Assembly (NCBI RefSeq): GCF_029931775.1
Contig: NC_079312.1
Location: 11,911,821-11,975,820 of the forward strand
Direction of reading: 5' to 3'
From: Euleptes europaea
Taxonomy: Eukaryota > Chordata > Lepidosauria > Squamata > Sphaerodactylidae
DNA length: 64,000 nucleotides
The notes under the pieces were generated by a model. It saw only the letters and a list, made by a program, of their open reading frames with translations, did no database searches and was not told the origin of the DNA. The position numbers and the translations under genes were made by a program. This document shows positions 41,594 to 51,895 of this stretch, piece by piece; the stretch's first letter is position 1, and every line of letters starts with the position of its first letter.

Positions 41594-43923
41594 TTTTTTT
41601 TAAAAAAATATATTTTTATTATTTTTCAATAATAACCAACATTAGATTTAGACATACACCCTCTATACCCATAATCATTAAAATTCATAAAATTATTAGA
41701 TGTGTGTCTTCAAAATACAATCAAAAAAACATTTGACTTCCCCACCGTCTTCCTCCCTCTCTAAAATATCCAAGATCACCTTTGGATCCATGCATTCTAA
41801 TTCATCTATAAGTCACCCCATTATATTTGTACTTTCCCCTTATCCAGTATATTCAATATTAATAATATCAAGGAGAGAGAAAAAAGAAAAAAAAAAGAAT
41901 AAAAAGAGAAATCCCATTTGCCTTCCTATATTCATCTCAAAATACATGTGGTAAATCTAAAAAAGAAGAAAAGAGAAAAGGGGATTTAAAAAAAATAATC
42001 TTATATAAAGTCAATGATTATAGTATTTCCCTCTACCCTCCACCTTTCCCATGTTAAAAATCAAATTGGTATTCTTCCTGCTTTCTCAGCCTTTCTTCTT
42101 CTTCTTCTTCTTCTGTCGGGAGTTTCTGTCGCTAATCACTTTTTTGCTTGAAGTGGTCTCCTGTCTGGAACAGTCAGTACCGTGTGTTTCGTGAGCTATA
42201 GAATCTTCTTCTTGTTTTCCAACAATTTGAGTTGATAGCTCACTGTTTCTTGTAAAAAAAAATTCCACGTCTGCCAATGAGTTAATAGCATGTTTGGTTT
42301 GTTTATAGGTAAAAGTGAGACCTTGTGGTAGCAACCAGCTATATTTTATTCCTTTATTTCTGAGTAATTCAGTAAAATCTTTGTATACAGCCCTCTTTTC
42401 CATCAAGTGACGTGGAATGTCTTTGAGAATTATCAATGGTATATTATCAAATCTCAGTTGATTCTCCAGTTGGAATTTTATGAAGATATTTTTCATCCTG
42501 ATGTCAAAGAAAGAGATCAAAATTTCTCTGGCTTTTGTTTGTACCCGTGTTGATAAAGGAATTCTATATATCTTATTTATTGCTGCATTCAATTCTTGTG
42601 CATTTAGATGAAATATTTCAGCCAGTGATTTGATGATGTCATCTCTAGAGGCCCCCAGTCTCTCCGGCAGGTTGCACATGCGTAAATTATATTCTCTTTG
42701 CTGTAGATCCAAAATAGCAAGTTGGTCTTTCATTTGCTGTTCCTGAAGTTGAATAGCATCAATTAAATGTGCCTGGGAGTTCATATCTTTCTTAAGCCTT
42801 TTGACATCTTCCGTGTTGTTATTAATTGAAAGTTGCATCTTGTTCATACTCTCTTTCAATTGTGAAACTTGGGCTTTTATTTCCTTGATCTCATTTATAA
42901 CATCAACAAGCTGTTGAGTAAAAATCAAAGTCATTTGTGTAGCTGATTGCTCTTGTTGCTTGGAGACCTGTTCAAACTTTTTCTTTACTAGTCCATTTAT
43001 TACTTCATTTTGTTCAGCCAACATTTCCTGTATCTTCTGATAGTTTATTTCCATGATTGTCTGTGGCTGTTCTCCTTTTCCCCGACCAGAGATAAATGCA
43101 AGCAGGCAAACCAGTTCAGTAAAGTTGTGAAAAGAATCTATTAGCCTTGGTGCTGTTACTAGGCAGAACTGGAAGTTACAAGGATATGAGCCTTCCGTGA
43201 CTCACACTCTGATTCAGAAAATAGGATGTATTTTGATGTTGCACAAAGGGAGGCACACCGGCACGACCCTCCTCTTTGATTTCCAAATCCTAGAGAAGTC
43301 TCTTTCTGAGTATGTGGCTGGAGGACTCTTCCAGACGGAAAAACGAAAGCTAAAAATATTCCTCCTCCCGTTCAGCCTGCAGCTGTGGATTGGAAGCTAT
43401 CGATGCCACTCAGATCTTCCAGGTTGTTTTTGTTTGCCTGCTAATTCAATTTGTATTATTTTAAACAGACTTTTTAGCCGGATGTTCATTTAAAAGTCTG
43501 GGTGGTGGGGAGTAAAGTTTTAGTTGCATTTTAAACAGTTCCAGTTGTTCAAATCCTTGGTAGTAAGCAAAAGGAATTCAAGTGACTTACATGGAGCTTG
43601 AAAGATGGGGTTTCTCTTTCATTTGCTTGTAGAATTTTTAGTATAATGTGAAGGGGACCACAGCTTCTGATCCTTGAGGCGTTTCACGGCGATGAAATCC
43701 TCCTCAGCCGGCAGGACTCAGACCATCTCTCCCCCTCAGCAGGAGGGGGGGGGGGTTGGGAGTCAAACTGCTCTTCTTCAGCAGCAGGAAGTTACCTGCA
43801 TTCCGATCCCTTGGTTAGGATCGGAGACGGGGCTTTTGAAGGGAGCCCCGATTCAAAACGCCTCTCGGTTCCTCAGAGCGAACTCAGAGGACATGGCGCT
43901 GGGTCGGCATCTTCACAGGAAGT
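41594..43923 (-). mobile_element. L1-type LINE with ORF1 only
   Basis: The 2330-bp element is flanked by the exact 14-bp repeat CAAAGTGTCCTATC at 41580-41593 and 43924-43937. On the minus strand it has a GC-rich 5' region of about 860 bp (43923-43055), one intact ORF1 (43054-42086), about 490 bp of AT-rich 3' sequence with an AATAATAAAAA stretch, and a short A tail next to the target duplication. No endonuclease or reverse transcriptase sequence lies between ORF1 and the tail. Target duplication and A tail are signs of L1-type retrotransposition. Confidence 0.85.
42086..43054 (-). CDS. L1 ORF1 protein (322 aa), intact
   Basis: This is an RNA-binding ORF1p of the L1 clade. Residues about 1-130 are a heptad-rich coiled coil (VSKQQEQSATQMTLIF ... 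EIKEIKAQVSQLKESMNKMQ), the trimerisation part. Residues about 123-205 form the RRM-like domain (YNLRMCNLPERLGAS ... REILISFFDIRMKNIFIKF). Residues about 210-280 are the C-terminal domain (IPLIILKDIPRHLMEKRAVY ... GIKYSWLLPQGLTFTY ... FFF). A lysine run near the end (KKKKKKKG) comes from a short AAG repeat. Length is normal for ORF1p. The frame is open throughout, so the copy is recent or its ORF1 has been under constraint. Confidence 0.9.
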   Translation of the reverse strand: MEINYQKIQEMLAEQNEVINGLVKKKFEQVSKQQEQSATQMTLIFTQQLVDVINEIKEIKAQVSQLKESMNKMQLSINNNTEDVKRLKKDMNSQAHLIDAIQLQEQQMKDQLAILDLQQREYNLRMCNLPERLGASRDDIIKSLAEIFHLNAQELNAAINKIYRIPLSTRVQTKAREILISFFDIRMKNIFIKFQLENQLRFDNIPLIILKDIPRHLMEKRAVYKDFTELLRNKGIKYSWLLPQGLTFTYKQTKHAINSLADVEFFFTRNSELSTQIVGKQEEDSIAHETHGTDCSRQETTSSKKVISDRNSRQKKKKKKKG

Positions 43924-43937
43924 CAAAGTGTCCTATC

Positions 43938-44290
43938 CTTGACAGCCTTGCTCCGATCTTGCAAATTGAGGGCCGTGATTTTCTTTATAAAGTCAATCCA
44001 TCTCTTGTTCCTGCTGCCTTCCTCTTTTCCTGCTGCCTTCAACTTTTCCTAGAATGATTGTCCTTTCCAGTGACTCTTGTCTTCTCATAATATGCCCAGT
44101 GTACGACAGCCTCAGTTTAGTCATTTTAGCTTCTAAGGTCAGTTCAGGCTTGATTTGATCTAAAACCCACTGATTTGTTTTTTTTGGTGGTCCAGGGTAT
44201 CCATAACACTCTCCTCCAACACCACATTTCAAAGGAATCTACTTTCTTCCTATCAGCTTTCTTCATTGTCTAGCTCTCACACCCAAACAT
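43938..44290 (-). mobile_element. RTE-BovB LINE, end of reverse transcriptase ORF
   Basis: Minus-strand protein: VLDQIKPELTLEAKMTKLRL, then SYTGHIMRRQESLERTIILG and KVEGSRKRGRQ, the well-conserved C-terminus of the BovB polyprotein. It is joined to 41513-41593 once the L1 is removed. Confidence 0.9.
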
Positions 44291-44515
44291 AGTAAGTAAT
44301 CAGGATAACCGAGTTCAATTCCCCACTCCTCCCCATGACACTTGCTGGGTGACCTTGGGCTAGTCACAGCTCTCTCAGAACTCTCTCAGCCCTATCTACC
44401 TCACAAGGTTTTTGTTGTGGGGAGGAGAAGGGACGGCAATTGTAAGCCACTTTGAGACTCCTTAAAGGTAGAGAAAAGCAGGATATTAAAACCAACTCTT
44501 CTTCTTCTTCCCATG
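44291..44515 (+). repeat. tRNA-derived SINE, MIR-like, partial
   Basis: GTTCAATTCCCCACTCCTCC, GCTGGGTGACCTTGGGCTAG, TCACAGCTCTCTCAG, GCAATTGTAAGCCAC and AAACCAACTCTTCTTCTTC. Head missing. Confidence 0.8.
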
Positions 44516-44721
44516 GATCTGTTTGTTTGGACTGGTCTGCTTATTTTCTCCACAGACCCTGAGTTTTCCCACCTACCTTCCCTCTTCTCACTCCTCCACT
44601 TTCTGGCGGCTGTGAAGAAATGTTCCCTCCAAGAAAAATGTACCTGAGGCTGGAGATGTCACTTGTAGCCAAGATGAATTTTGGCATGATGAGGATGAAG
44701 GAGAAGAGTTGGTTTTTATAT

Positions 44722-45010
44722 GTCGACTTTCTCAACCACTTAAGGAAGAATCAAACCGGCTTTCTCAACCACTCAAGGAAGAATCACCTTCCCTTTCCCA
44801 TAATAGACACCCTCTGAGGTAGGTGGGGTTGAGAGAGTGTGACTAGCTCAAGGTCACCCTGCTGGCTTCATGCGTAGGAGCAGTAAACAAATCCAGTTCA
44901 CCAGATTAGCATCCACCGCTCATGTGGAGGAGTGGGGAATCAAACCTGGTTCTCCAGATCGGCCACCGCTCCAAACCACCACTCTTAACCACTACACCAC
45001 ACTGGCTCAA
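44722..45010 (-). repeat. tRNA-derived SINE, MIR-like
   Basis: Inverted copy with CAAGGTCACCCTGCTGG, GGGGAATCAAACCTGGTTC and CACTCTTAACCACTACACCA (reverse of the A box). A short tandem duplication of CTTTCTCAACCACT occurs at its left end. Confidence 0.8.
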
Positions 45011-45310
45011 AGAATTATTGCACTGTGATTTCCTAAGGGGAGCAAAGAGGCAAGAATAGGTTAGCAGCCTGTGGACTCTAGCCAGGGCTGCTTCAGCCCT
45101 ACATTCAATCATTCCTCCCAATCACTCCACCCCACACATGGGGGCCTGGGATCTTGTGCCTCCCTTCGCCCTGCACATAAATCCTCAGAGCTTAATGAAA
45201 CGAAGAAAGCCTGCCTTTCACAAAGAACTGCCAAGGCAGTTGAAAATTAAATAAATAAAAATCCAGTCTGTCAAAATAAATACATAAAAAGCATAGAACA
45301 CCCAGTAAAA

Positions 45311-45605
45311 AGAGAGCCAGTGTGGTGTAGTGGTTAAGAGTGGTGGTTTGGAGTGATGGAGTCTGATCTGGAGAACCGAGTTTGATTCCCCACTCCTCTA
45401 CATGAGCGGAGGAGGCTAATCTGGTGAACTGGATTTGTTTCCCTACTTCTACACACAAAGTCAGCTGGGTGACCTTGGGCTAGTCACAGCTCTCTCAGCC
45501 TCATTTACCTCACAGGGTGTCTGTTGTGGGGAAGGTGATTGTAAGCCGGTTTGATTCTGCCTTAAGTGGTAGAGAAAGTCAGCATATAAAAACCAACTCT
45601 TCTTC
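45311..45605 (+). mobile_element. tRNA-derived SINE, full length
   Basis: GAGCCAGTGTGGTGTAGTGG, TTAAGAGTGGTGG (A box), GAGTTTGATTCCCCACTCC (B box), GGGTGACCTTGGGCTAGTC, TTGTAAGCCGGTTTGATTC and CAGCATATAAAAACCAACTC. Confidence 0.9.
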
Positions 45606-46200
45606 TAAAAAGCAAGAAAACGGTGAGCAGAAATAAAATCATTCCATTGAAGACACAGGCAAATCAAACCCCTAAAAGTTCAGAAAGGAGGTGCCAAGGA
45701 AGTGTCTCTGAGGAGGTTATTCTCTCACTGAGGCATCTCTGCCACACCCAAGTCCTTTCCCAAAAAGCCTCTTACCTCACTTCAGTGCAGGTCTGTGAAG
45801 AAGGGCCTGGGGATCTCTTCAAGATTGGGCAGGTTCTCATCCAAGCACACAGTCCAACTCAGCTCACAAGTTCAGGGTTGGATTTAAAAGGTCTTTGGCA
45901 ATTCTCAGCAGCTGCCTCCTCTTCCTCTCAGCCACAGTCGTATGTCTTGCTTTAACAAACCTTCCTCTCAATCAGTCCTGGGATCTCTAACCTGCCATCT
46001 TTCCATTGTGAGCATCACTCCCTTTTCTTTTCTCAACCACCATCTTTTTGGGGCAGGAGAGTGGGATGGTCATCTGCCCCCTCCTCTTTTGGCTCAATCT
46101 GTGCTGCTTTTCTGTCAGTTTCCTTTCTTAACTCGAACTATAAAATACCCAAACAACAAAACAAACCTGCTAATCTGAAACACTAAGATAAACAAAGTCT
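45606..46200. other. Stretch without recognised features
   Basis: There is no recognised gene or repeat. The last 60 bases (from about 46100) belong to the block shared with 63600-64000. Confidence 0.4.
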
Positions 46201-46490
46201 ATACTTTCCAGTCAACAACAATAAAAGCCCTAACAGCCTAGTATGGAACATGACTTCCTTTTAAAGAGCTCTTTGGCCAGGATCCCTCAGAGCTCACTCC
46301 TCCTGGGTGAAATATACAGCCACCTCCTCCAAGGACACGAGGTCCTAAAAAAAAAGGAGACATTGGATATCCACAGATCGGTCTGAGGGAGGAATTTGGG
46401 TGCTTTGCGCAAGAAAAGGGAGGGGAATTCACAGCCTACCTTGCTTTGACATCCTGTACCAGCTGAAAAGCTCTCATGGCAAACAAAGGG
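46140..46490 (-). repeat. Duplicated block around a KRAB relic, copy 1
   Basis: About 350 bp match 63605-64000 with the same orientation and order (AACTATAAAATA, CTATACTTTCCAGTCAACAA, TCTTTGGCCAGGATCC, AAAAGGGAGGGGAATTCA, GACATCCTGTACCAGCT). Both span the KRAB-A exon relic and its upstream intron on the minus strand. Confidence 0.85.
46245..46344 (-). pseudogene. KRAB-A box exon relic, copy 1
   Basis: On the minus strand a polypyrimidine tract and acceptor (TTTTTTTTTAG at 46346/46345) precede codons for VSLEEVAVYFTQEE, then a stop in place of the conserved Trp, ALRDPGQRAL, another stop in place of Tyr, and KEVM. This is the KRAB A box (VSLEEVAVYFTQEEWALLDP...) with two nonsense changes. KRAB boxes recruit KAP1/TRIM28; this one cannot be read through. 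No fingers lie near it on this strand. Confidence 0.85.
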
Positions 46491-47754
46491 AAAACAAACG
46501 GGTACATCCTTCATCTCTGCCTTGGGCCTTCTTATGCGGAACAGCTGTTTCCACTCCTCTGCAAAGAGGAGGCAACCGGGATCCTATCAGTATCCTCATC
46601 GTATGCATTTCTGATTAGCATGAAGCCCAAGATCAGAATTAGATATGGGGTGTGCATGTATATGTGTACTTGTTTTGCATTTCAAGCGTAATACAAAAAA
46701 GAAGGGGATATTTCTTATCAGTCAGCTCAAGCAGTTTGAAATAAAAGGTTTTTTTAAGTCCATTTCTCCTGTCACATTTTGAGCTGCTAAGTCTCTTAAA
46801 CAGTACCAATACAGCTCCAGACAGAATGAACCCAGCCATCTGGAACAGAGACAAAACACCAAGACAAAGCTGCCCAACAAACCGAACTTGCAGTTCTGTG
46901 TGGGTAAAGAGTGCCCTGCACACACACGAATAAAGCATTTATATAGCAGCATCCACCTGTGGTTCAGCCTACTACTAAGAAGGGTTTACCAAGTGAGCGC
47001 ACGAAGAGGCCTCATGCAGAGTCAAGATTCTTGCAGCCCATTCCTGAGCCAGATTTTTAAAGATTTGTTTGAATTGACAATTTGGAGAAAAATGGAAAAA
47101 CAATGACAACCTCCCACCCCCCCGAAATCAGTGAAATACTTTTTAAGACAAGGTATTCCTATTTTTCTAATGGAAAAATGAAGGGAGCTCGGAAAAAAAT
47201 CCTGTAAAACATTCCCCTCCCCTCTTTTGACACTAGCAAAGTGAGCTGCAGTTTTTCAGCTCTCTCTGCTAGCAGAAACAAAGAGATCTATACTTCTAAA
47301 TTGCATACTTATACCAATTATTACAATGGTATATGGGATTGTAAAATATGCATTTTATAACTTCACTCAGTAACAGGCTTATGCTCGATAAGAAAACAGG
47401 TATTGCTTATATTTTTAAGGATTTACAGAAATTTTATATCTATAGGGAAGATTTTTTGACTTTTTCATTCCCCTCCTCCCTTTCCCTCTGGGTCCCATCC
47501 CCAAGTTCTAGATTTCATCCTTTGCCAACAGGCTATAGGAAAGCCACTTTGGGGAGGAGAGTGCAAACCCACAGTTGACCTCCCCTCACCCACAACCCAA
47601 TTCCAGCCTCCTAATTCTGCTTCCTGCAATGAAAAGCTGCAGCTTCCCATTTCCATATGAGCCTCTATTCAAGAGAAGCCTCCATTCAAGACATTTTTTT
47701 CTTCAAGTTGTCCGCAACAAGCCCAATAATGGCGCCCACCACCTGCTGGAAGTA
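46491..47754. other. Stretch without recognised features
   Basis: No gene or known repeat was recognised in about 1.26 kb. Short frames on both strands show no domain. Composition changes from balanced to AT-rich near 47280-47460. Confidence 0.4.
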
Positions 47755-48296
47755 GAGCTGCCAGGTCTCTCTTCGCCACCAGTGGGAGATTTTGGGGGCA
47801 GAGCCTGAGGAGGGTGGGGTTTGGGGAGGGGGAGGGACTTCAATGCCATAGAGTCCAATTCCCACACACAAGATTTATCAAGATAGCAGCCCGTCAGGGA
47901 GCTCCACTTTAATCCTAGGAATAGTAATATTAAGCCTTTTGGCTGATGAAGCTACTTTTGTAGAGAAAACGCTGGAATACATCCGGAGCCGCGTTACCAT
48001 CTGTAGCTCCGTTGCCTGAAGACACATTGACATTGAAATTGACTATAATATGACTCTATGTCTTATATGAACCTTTTTGCACTCATTATCAGCAACTCCA
48101 GCTGATTTTTTTCTTGACGTTGTTATTTCCTTGCTTTGTAACCCTTGTCGCTTAGCTTTATTTGGATATTAATTTCTTTGTAATATAGTTACAGCCTTGG
48201 CTGTTTTGCTGCCTGCTATCCATTGCCTATTGCCTCATTCAATTTTGCCTACTACTGTTTTATTTGCATCACCACCTGGAGGTTGGCAACCGTAGC
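47755..48296. repeat. AGGGTTGCCAG-family repeat split by a Penelope-like insert
   Basis: The left piece 47755-47868 (GAGCTGCCAGG ... CCATAGAGTCCAATTCC) and right piece about 48266-48296 (CACCACCTGGAGGTTGGCAACC) together match 48701-48908. Between them lies sequence with a CTGATGA (47943-47949), GCTAC/GTAG stem and GAAAACGCTGGAATAC, as in a Penelope-like terminal repeat, followed by AT-rich sequence to about 48265. Confidence 0.6.
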
Positions 48297-48700
48297 TGGG
48301 ACCCGCCTTTAATTTCCCCACCAATCACAAATCCCGCTTGCTTGATTGACGCCTGCTCTGGCCAATAGCACAGTTAGAAAGGGTCCCAGGCGAGCTCAGT
48401 CTAGTATTCACCGAGGCCTGGTGTTCCCTCAGTTGAGGGGAAATGTTGCCAAAAGCAGGAGCCAAAAAAAAAAGAATCTTTTTTAATTCTAGGAAGAAAA
48501 ATGTTTCTTGAAACAACAAGCCCAGAAGCTGCTTTTAGCGTGTAGCTCCCCAGCTTGAGCAGCTCCAAGAGAGGTGGCCATCTTTCGTTCCTCTTCCTTT
48601 CAGTGTCTCCAAAATGGCGCCTGAGCTGAGGCTGCCTGGGGGCCATTTTAGGTGCTGCTGAGTAGTAAGAAATGCTGTTTGCCCTTCCTGGCTCCCTCTG

Positions 48701-48908
48701 AGGGTTGCCAGGTCCATCTTCACCACCGGCAGGAGATTTTGGGGGCAGAGCCTGAGGAGGGCAGGGTTTGGGGAGGGGGAGGGACTTCAATGCCATAGAG
48801 TCCAACTGCCAAAGCGGCCATTTTCTCCAGGTGAACCGGTCTCTATCGCCTGGAGATCAGTTGTAATTGCAGGAGATCTCCTGCTACTACCTGGAGGTTG
48901 GCGACCCT
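48701..48908. repeat. AGGGTTGCCAG-ended repeat, full length
   Basis: Starts AGGGTTGCCAGGTCC and ends CTGGAGGTTGGCGACCCT, with GGGGGCAGAGCCTGAGG, GACTTCAATGCCATAGAGTC and CGGCCATTTTCTCCAGGTG between. Ends are imperfectly inverted. Confidence 0.7.
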
Positions 48909-49660
48909 TCTCCCTCATGATGGTCCCTGTACAGGACCCAAGTTTGAAACCTCACATCTGTTGCGTTCCCACTCAACTCTTTTGTATGTAAGCTTAAAAG
49001 ATCTTGGTTGTGTACCAAAAATCCCTCTGCTCGAGATGCTTTTCTAGGTCTCTCCTCTTTGAAGCTGAACAAATTCTGGCAGTTGGGTTAACTGGGATTG
49101 CAAGGAATAGTTTGTGGTCACACACACCCCACCCAAGACTTAAGAAGTAAAAATCCCCTCCTCCTGCATTGAAGCCCTTAGATTCAGGGCTAGATCTAAG
49201 CCCTGGGGCTTAGCACACCCACCACACACTTTATTGGGGGACAGGATTTGCCCCTTCAATTCCTCCATGGGGAATCTGCCTTTATTGAGTTGTCTGAGAA
49301 AATTCTCTCTTCATCTCACTGTTTAATTTTCAAAGGTACTCAATTCCCACCCCCCGCCCCCCGCCAAGCTTAATCTGAGCATTTGAGGATAGAGTATGAG
49401 AGCATATTAAACCTTTTCACCAGTTTACTGGAGCTAAATATTTAAGAAGGTGGCTCCCAGCTGACAGGTTTAAACATCTAAATGTGTGATTCTTCTCAGC
49501 CAAGGTTTCATGCAGGGGTTTAGGACAGGAGCAGCTTTAGTGGCCCTGATGGGAGACCACCTCTGGGCGAGGAACAGCAGGTTCTCCTTCGATACCTTCT
49601 GTTCTGGGCAGCAAAGATGGGCATCGAGGACACCCTCTTCTAGTGGGTCTAGTCCTAGCT
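48909..49660. other. Stretch without clear features
   Basis: No gene seen. From about 49560 (TTCTCCTTCGATACCTTCTG) it begins to resemble 39640-39700, so the upstream-flank duplication may start here. Confidence 0.4.
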
Positions 49661-49893
49661 GGGGGTGATCTGTCTCAGAAAGCGGGGCTTGGAAACCATG
49701 GCTTGACACGTCCCATGGGGTCCCAGAGGTCTCTGTCTCATTCCCCATGCTTTCGATTCTGTAATTTTCTTGGGGTCTTTGAGACTCTCAGTGGTATCTC
49801 TGCTGGAGTCTCAGTTAGAGCTTGGAATGCGAGACTTCTAGAGGCCGTGGATTTCTCCCTGTGTCCTCTACTGTCAGACAAGAGCATGGCTGA
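49660..49893 (+). repeat. Duplicated upstream-flank block, copy 3
   Basis: CTTTCGATTCTGTAATTTTC, TTGGGGTCTTTGAGACTCTC, AGTGGTATCTCTGCTGGAGT and CTCAGTTAGAGCTTGG match 3355-3680 closely. It lies ahead of the unit E first exon and is cut on its right by the hAT at 49902. Confidence 0.6.
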
Positions 49894-49901
49894 CCTTAGA
49901 G

Positions 49902-50187
49902 CACTGGTTCCCAACCAGGGGTCCGTGGACCCCCAGGGGTCCGCGAGAACTAAATCAAGGTCCCCGAAACAAAGTTATAAACCCATAATAAATTAATATT
50001 TTCAATTAAAAGTTCTCTATTATAATATATATATATTCAAATATTATTCTAAGTTTAATGTTTATCTAACAGTTATGATTAAAGTTTATTTTCAAATTCT
50101 GGGAATTTTTATTTTGAACCTTGGGGTCCCTGCACCGAACAAAAAAGTCTTAGTGGTCCCTGGTCAAAAAAAGTTTGGGAACCACTG
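49902..50187. mobile_element. Short non-autonomous hAT element (MITE)
   Basis: Ends CACTGGTTCCCAACC and GTTTGGGAACCACTG are inverted repeats. They are flanked by the exact 8-bp repeat CCTTAGAG at 49894-49901 and 50188-50195. The 286-bp interior is AT-rich with GGGGTCCGTGGACCCC near the left end. No coding capacity. Confidence 0.92.
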
Positions 50188-50261
50188 CCTTAGAGGGAGA
50201 GAATTAAAGAATTGGGAAGATGTCAAGCCAAAGCATCCATGCCTCAGTTAAAGTTGTAGAA

Positions 50262-50345
50262 AAGAAAAGAGCAAGAGTCCAGTAGGGCCATAACAAAATT
50301 TCTGGCAGGTTATGAGCTTTCGTGAGCCACAGCTCCCTTCTTCAG
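50262..50345 (-). mobile_element. Penelope-like terminal fragment with hammerhead-like core
   Basis: Reverse orientation: AAAATTTCTGGCAGGTTATG, AGCTTTCGTGAGCCACAGCT and CCCTTCTTCAGA. Read on the minus strand it has CTGAAGA, a stem closing with GGCTCAC, GAAAGCTC and then CATAACCTGCC, a good match to the core at 21491. Confidence 0.75.
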
Positions 50346-50833
50346 ATAAAGTTGTCACTGCTCTTGTGTGGAAGGCTCGATGGCTTTCCTAAGCATTGAG
50401 TGGATGTTACTACCTGACTTTTCAGGGCTTGTTTTAAAACTCCATTGTTTCCAGCGCACATTCCCATTCACCGAGTCTCAACAGAGCGCCTTCTTCGCCA
50501 GCCCACCAAGCAACCTTTGTATTCATTTTGTTTGTTTATTTGTTTGTTTGATTGCTGACAGCCTCACAACAACCCTGGAGGTAGTTTCAGCAGAGAAGCT
50601 GTGACTGGCCCAAGGTACATTGTAATCCCATGAGATCTCCAGCCAGTTCCTGGAGGTGGGCAACTCTACTTATAGCGACCACATAGGGTTTTGAAGGCAA
50701 GAGAAGTTTCAGACCATAGCCAGACACAATTGAACCACCAGGATTAGAGAGCAGGCATTTGGGGCCAGAAGACGGTCCTAAATGGAAGTTTTATTAAACA
50801 ACAGTCCTCAATAAAGTATTTGTTTCTTTGCCT

Positions 50834-50969
50834 TTCAGGGCTTCAGAGGGTTAAAGTGCAAGAGCTGTGTTTCCTAGAGAGCGTGCACAAGTCCTCCAGC
50901 TGTTGTCTTTTGATAACGGGTTTGCTTGCAATAGCGCTTGAGGATTGAGGCTGAAGCCAGACTGGAAGG
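50834..50969 (+). promoter_or_regulatory. Putative promoter and first exon of unit E
   Basis: CAGAGGGTTAAAGTGC, TGTTTCCTAGAGAGCGTGC, CAAGTCCTCCAGC and TTGAGGCTGAAGCCAGACTGG, with donor AAGG|GTAAAG at 50969/50970. It is followed by the shared GC-rich block (50985-51350). It is about 1.4 kb before the unit E SCAN exon. Confidence 0.58.
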
Positions 50970-51574
50970 GTAAAGAACTGGGCAGCCCTGCGAGGGTGTC
51001 TTGCGAGCAGAGCAGGGCTCAGAAAGAAGAGGTCAGGCTGTGCTCCCTTCTGTGCTCCTGAGGAGGGTTGCTAGGGCAGGATCCAGCTCTCTGAACTGGT
51101 AGGAATCTGCAGCAAGAAGCCAGGAGGGGATCCAGTTTCTCTCCAGGCCAGGAACAGATTCCCTTCCTGATCTCTGCAGATGAAACCTCTGCTAAAGCCA
51201 CAGGAGATGGGCAGGCTGGAGTTTTTCCTGGTCACTTGACAACCCCATTGGAAAGGCGTGTGGGCTGCAAGGCAGAGCCTTGTCTGACTGCAGAGAGCTT
51301 TGCAGTTGGGAAGGGAGAATAGAGCTGGCCCCATGGAGACCCCCCCTCACCTGTTTGAGAGAGAGGTGTGTACCTGTCCTCTATGGGTCTCCACATACTG
51401 ATCTTCAGCCTTGTGCTGAAAGCAAATTGAATCCCTCCCGCGAACCCCCCCCCCCAGTTTCTCTGGGGCAAAACGTCGCCCTGGTGAGCATCTGCTTTCC
51501 TGAAAGGAATCTTGTTTCTCTTATGAGAAAAGGGATGCCTTTGGAGCAAGAGGAGATGTGCGAATACAGCGAGG

Positions 51575-51895
51575 GAGAGCCAGCGTGGTGTAGTGGTTAA
51601 GAACGGTGGTTTGGAGTGGTGGAGTCTGATCTGGAGAACCGGGTTTGATTCCCCACTCCTCCACATGAGCAGCGGAGGCTAATCTGGTGAACTGGATTTG
51701 TTTCCCCACTCCTACAACGAAGCCAGCTGGGTGACCTTGGACAAGTCACATTCTCTCAGCACCTACCTCACAGGGTGTCTGTTGTGGGGAGGGGAAGGGA
51801 AGGTGATTGTAAGCCGGTTTGATTCTCCCTTAAGTGGCAGAGAAAGTCGGCATATAAAAACCAACTCTTATTCTTATTCTTATTCTTCTTCATGT
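51575..51895 (+). mobile_element. tRNA-derived SINE, full length
   Basis: GAGCCAGCGTGGTGTAGTGG, TTAAGAACGGTGG, CCGGGTTTGATTCCCCAC, GGGTGACCTTGGACAAGTCA and GTCGGCATATAAAAACCAAC, ending in a (TTATTC)n run. It lies in intron 1 of unit E. Confidence 0.9.

Noticed and set aside
43197-43493. 98-codon + strand frame in the L1 5' region
   Set aside because: It is antisense to the L1, with no domain; probably chance.
46639-46952. 99- and 76-codon minus-strand frames near the KRAB relic
   Set aside because: There is no homology to KRAB leader exons or fingers and no splice links; not supported.
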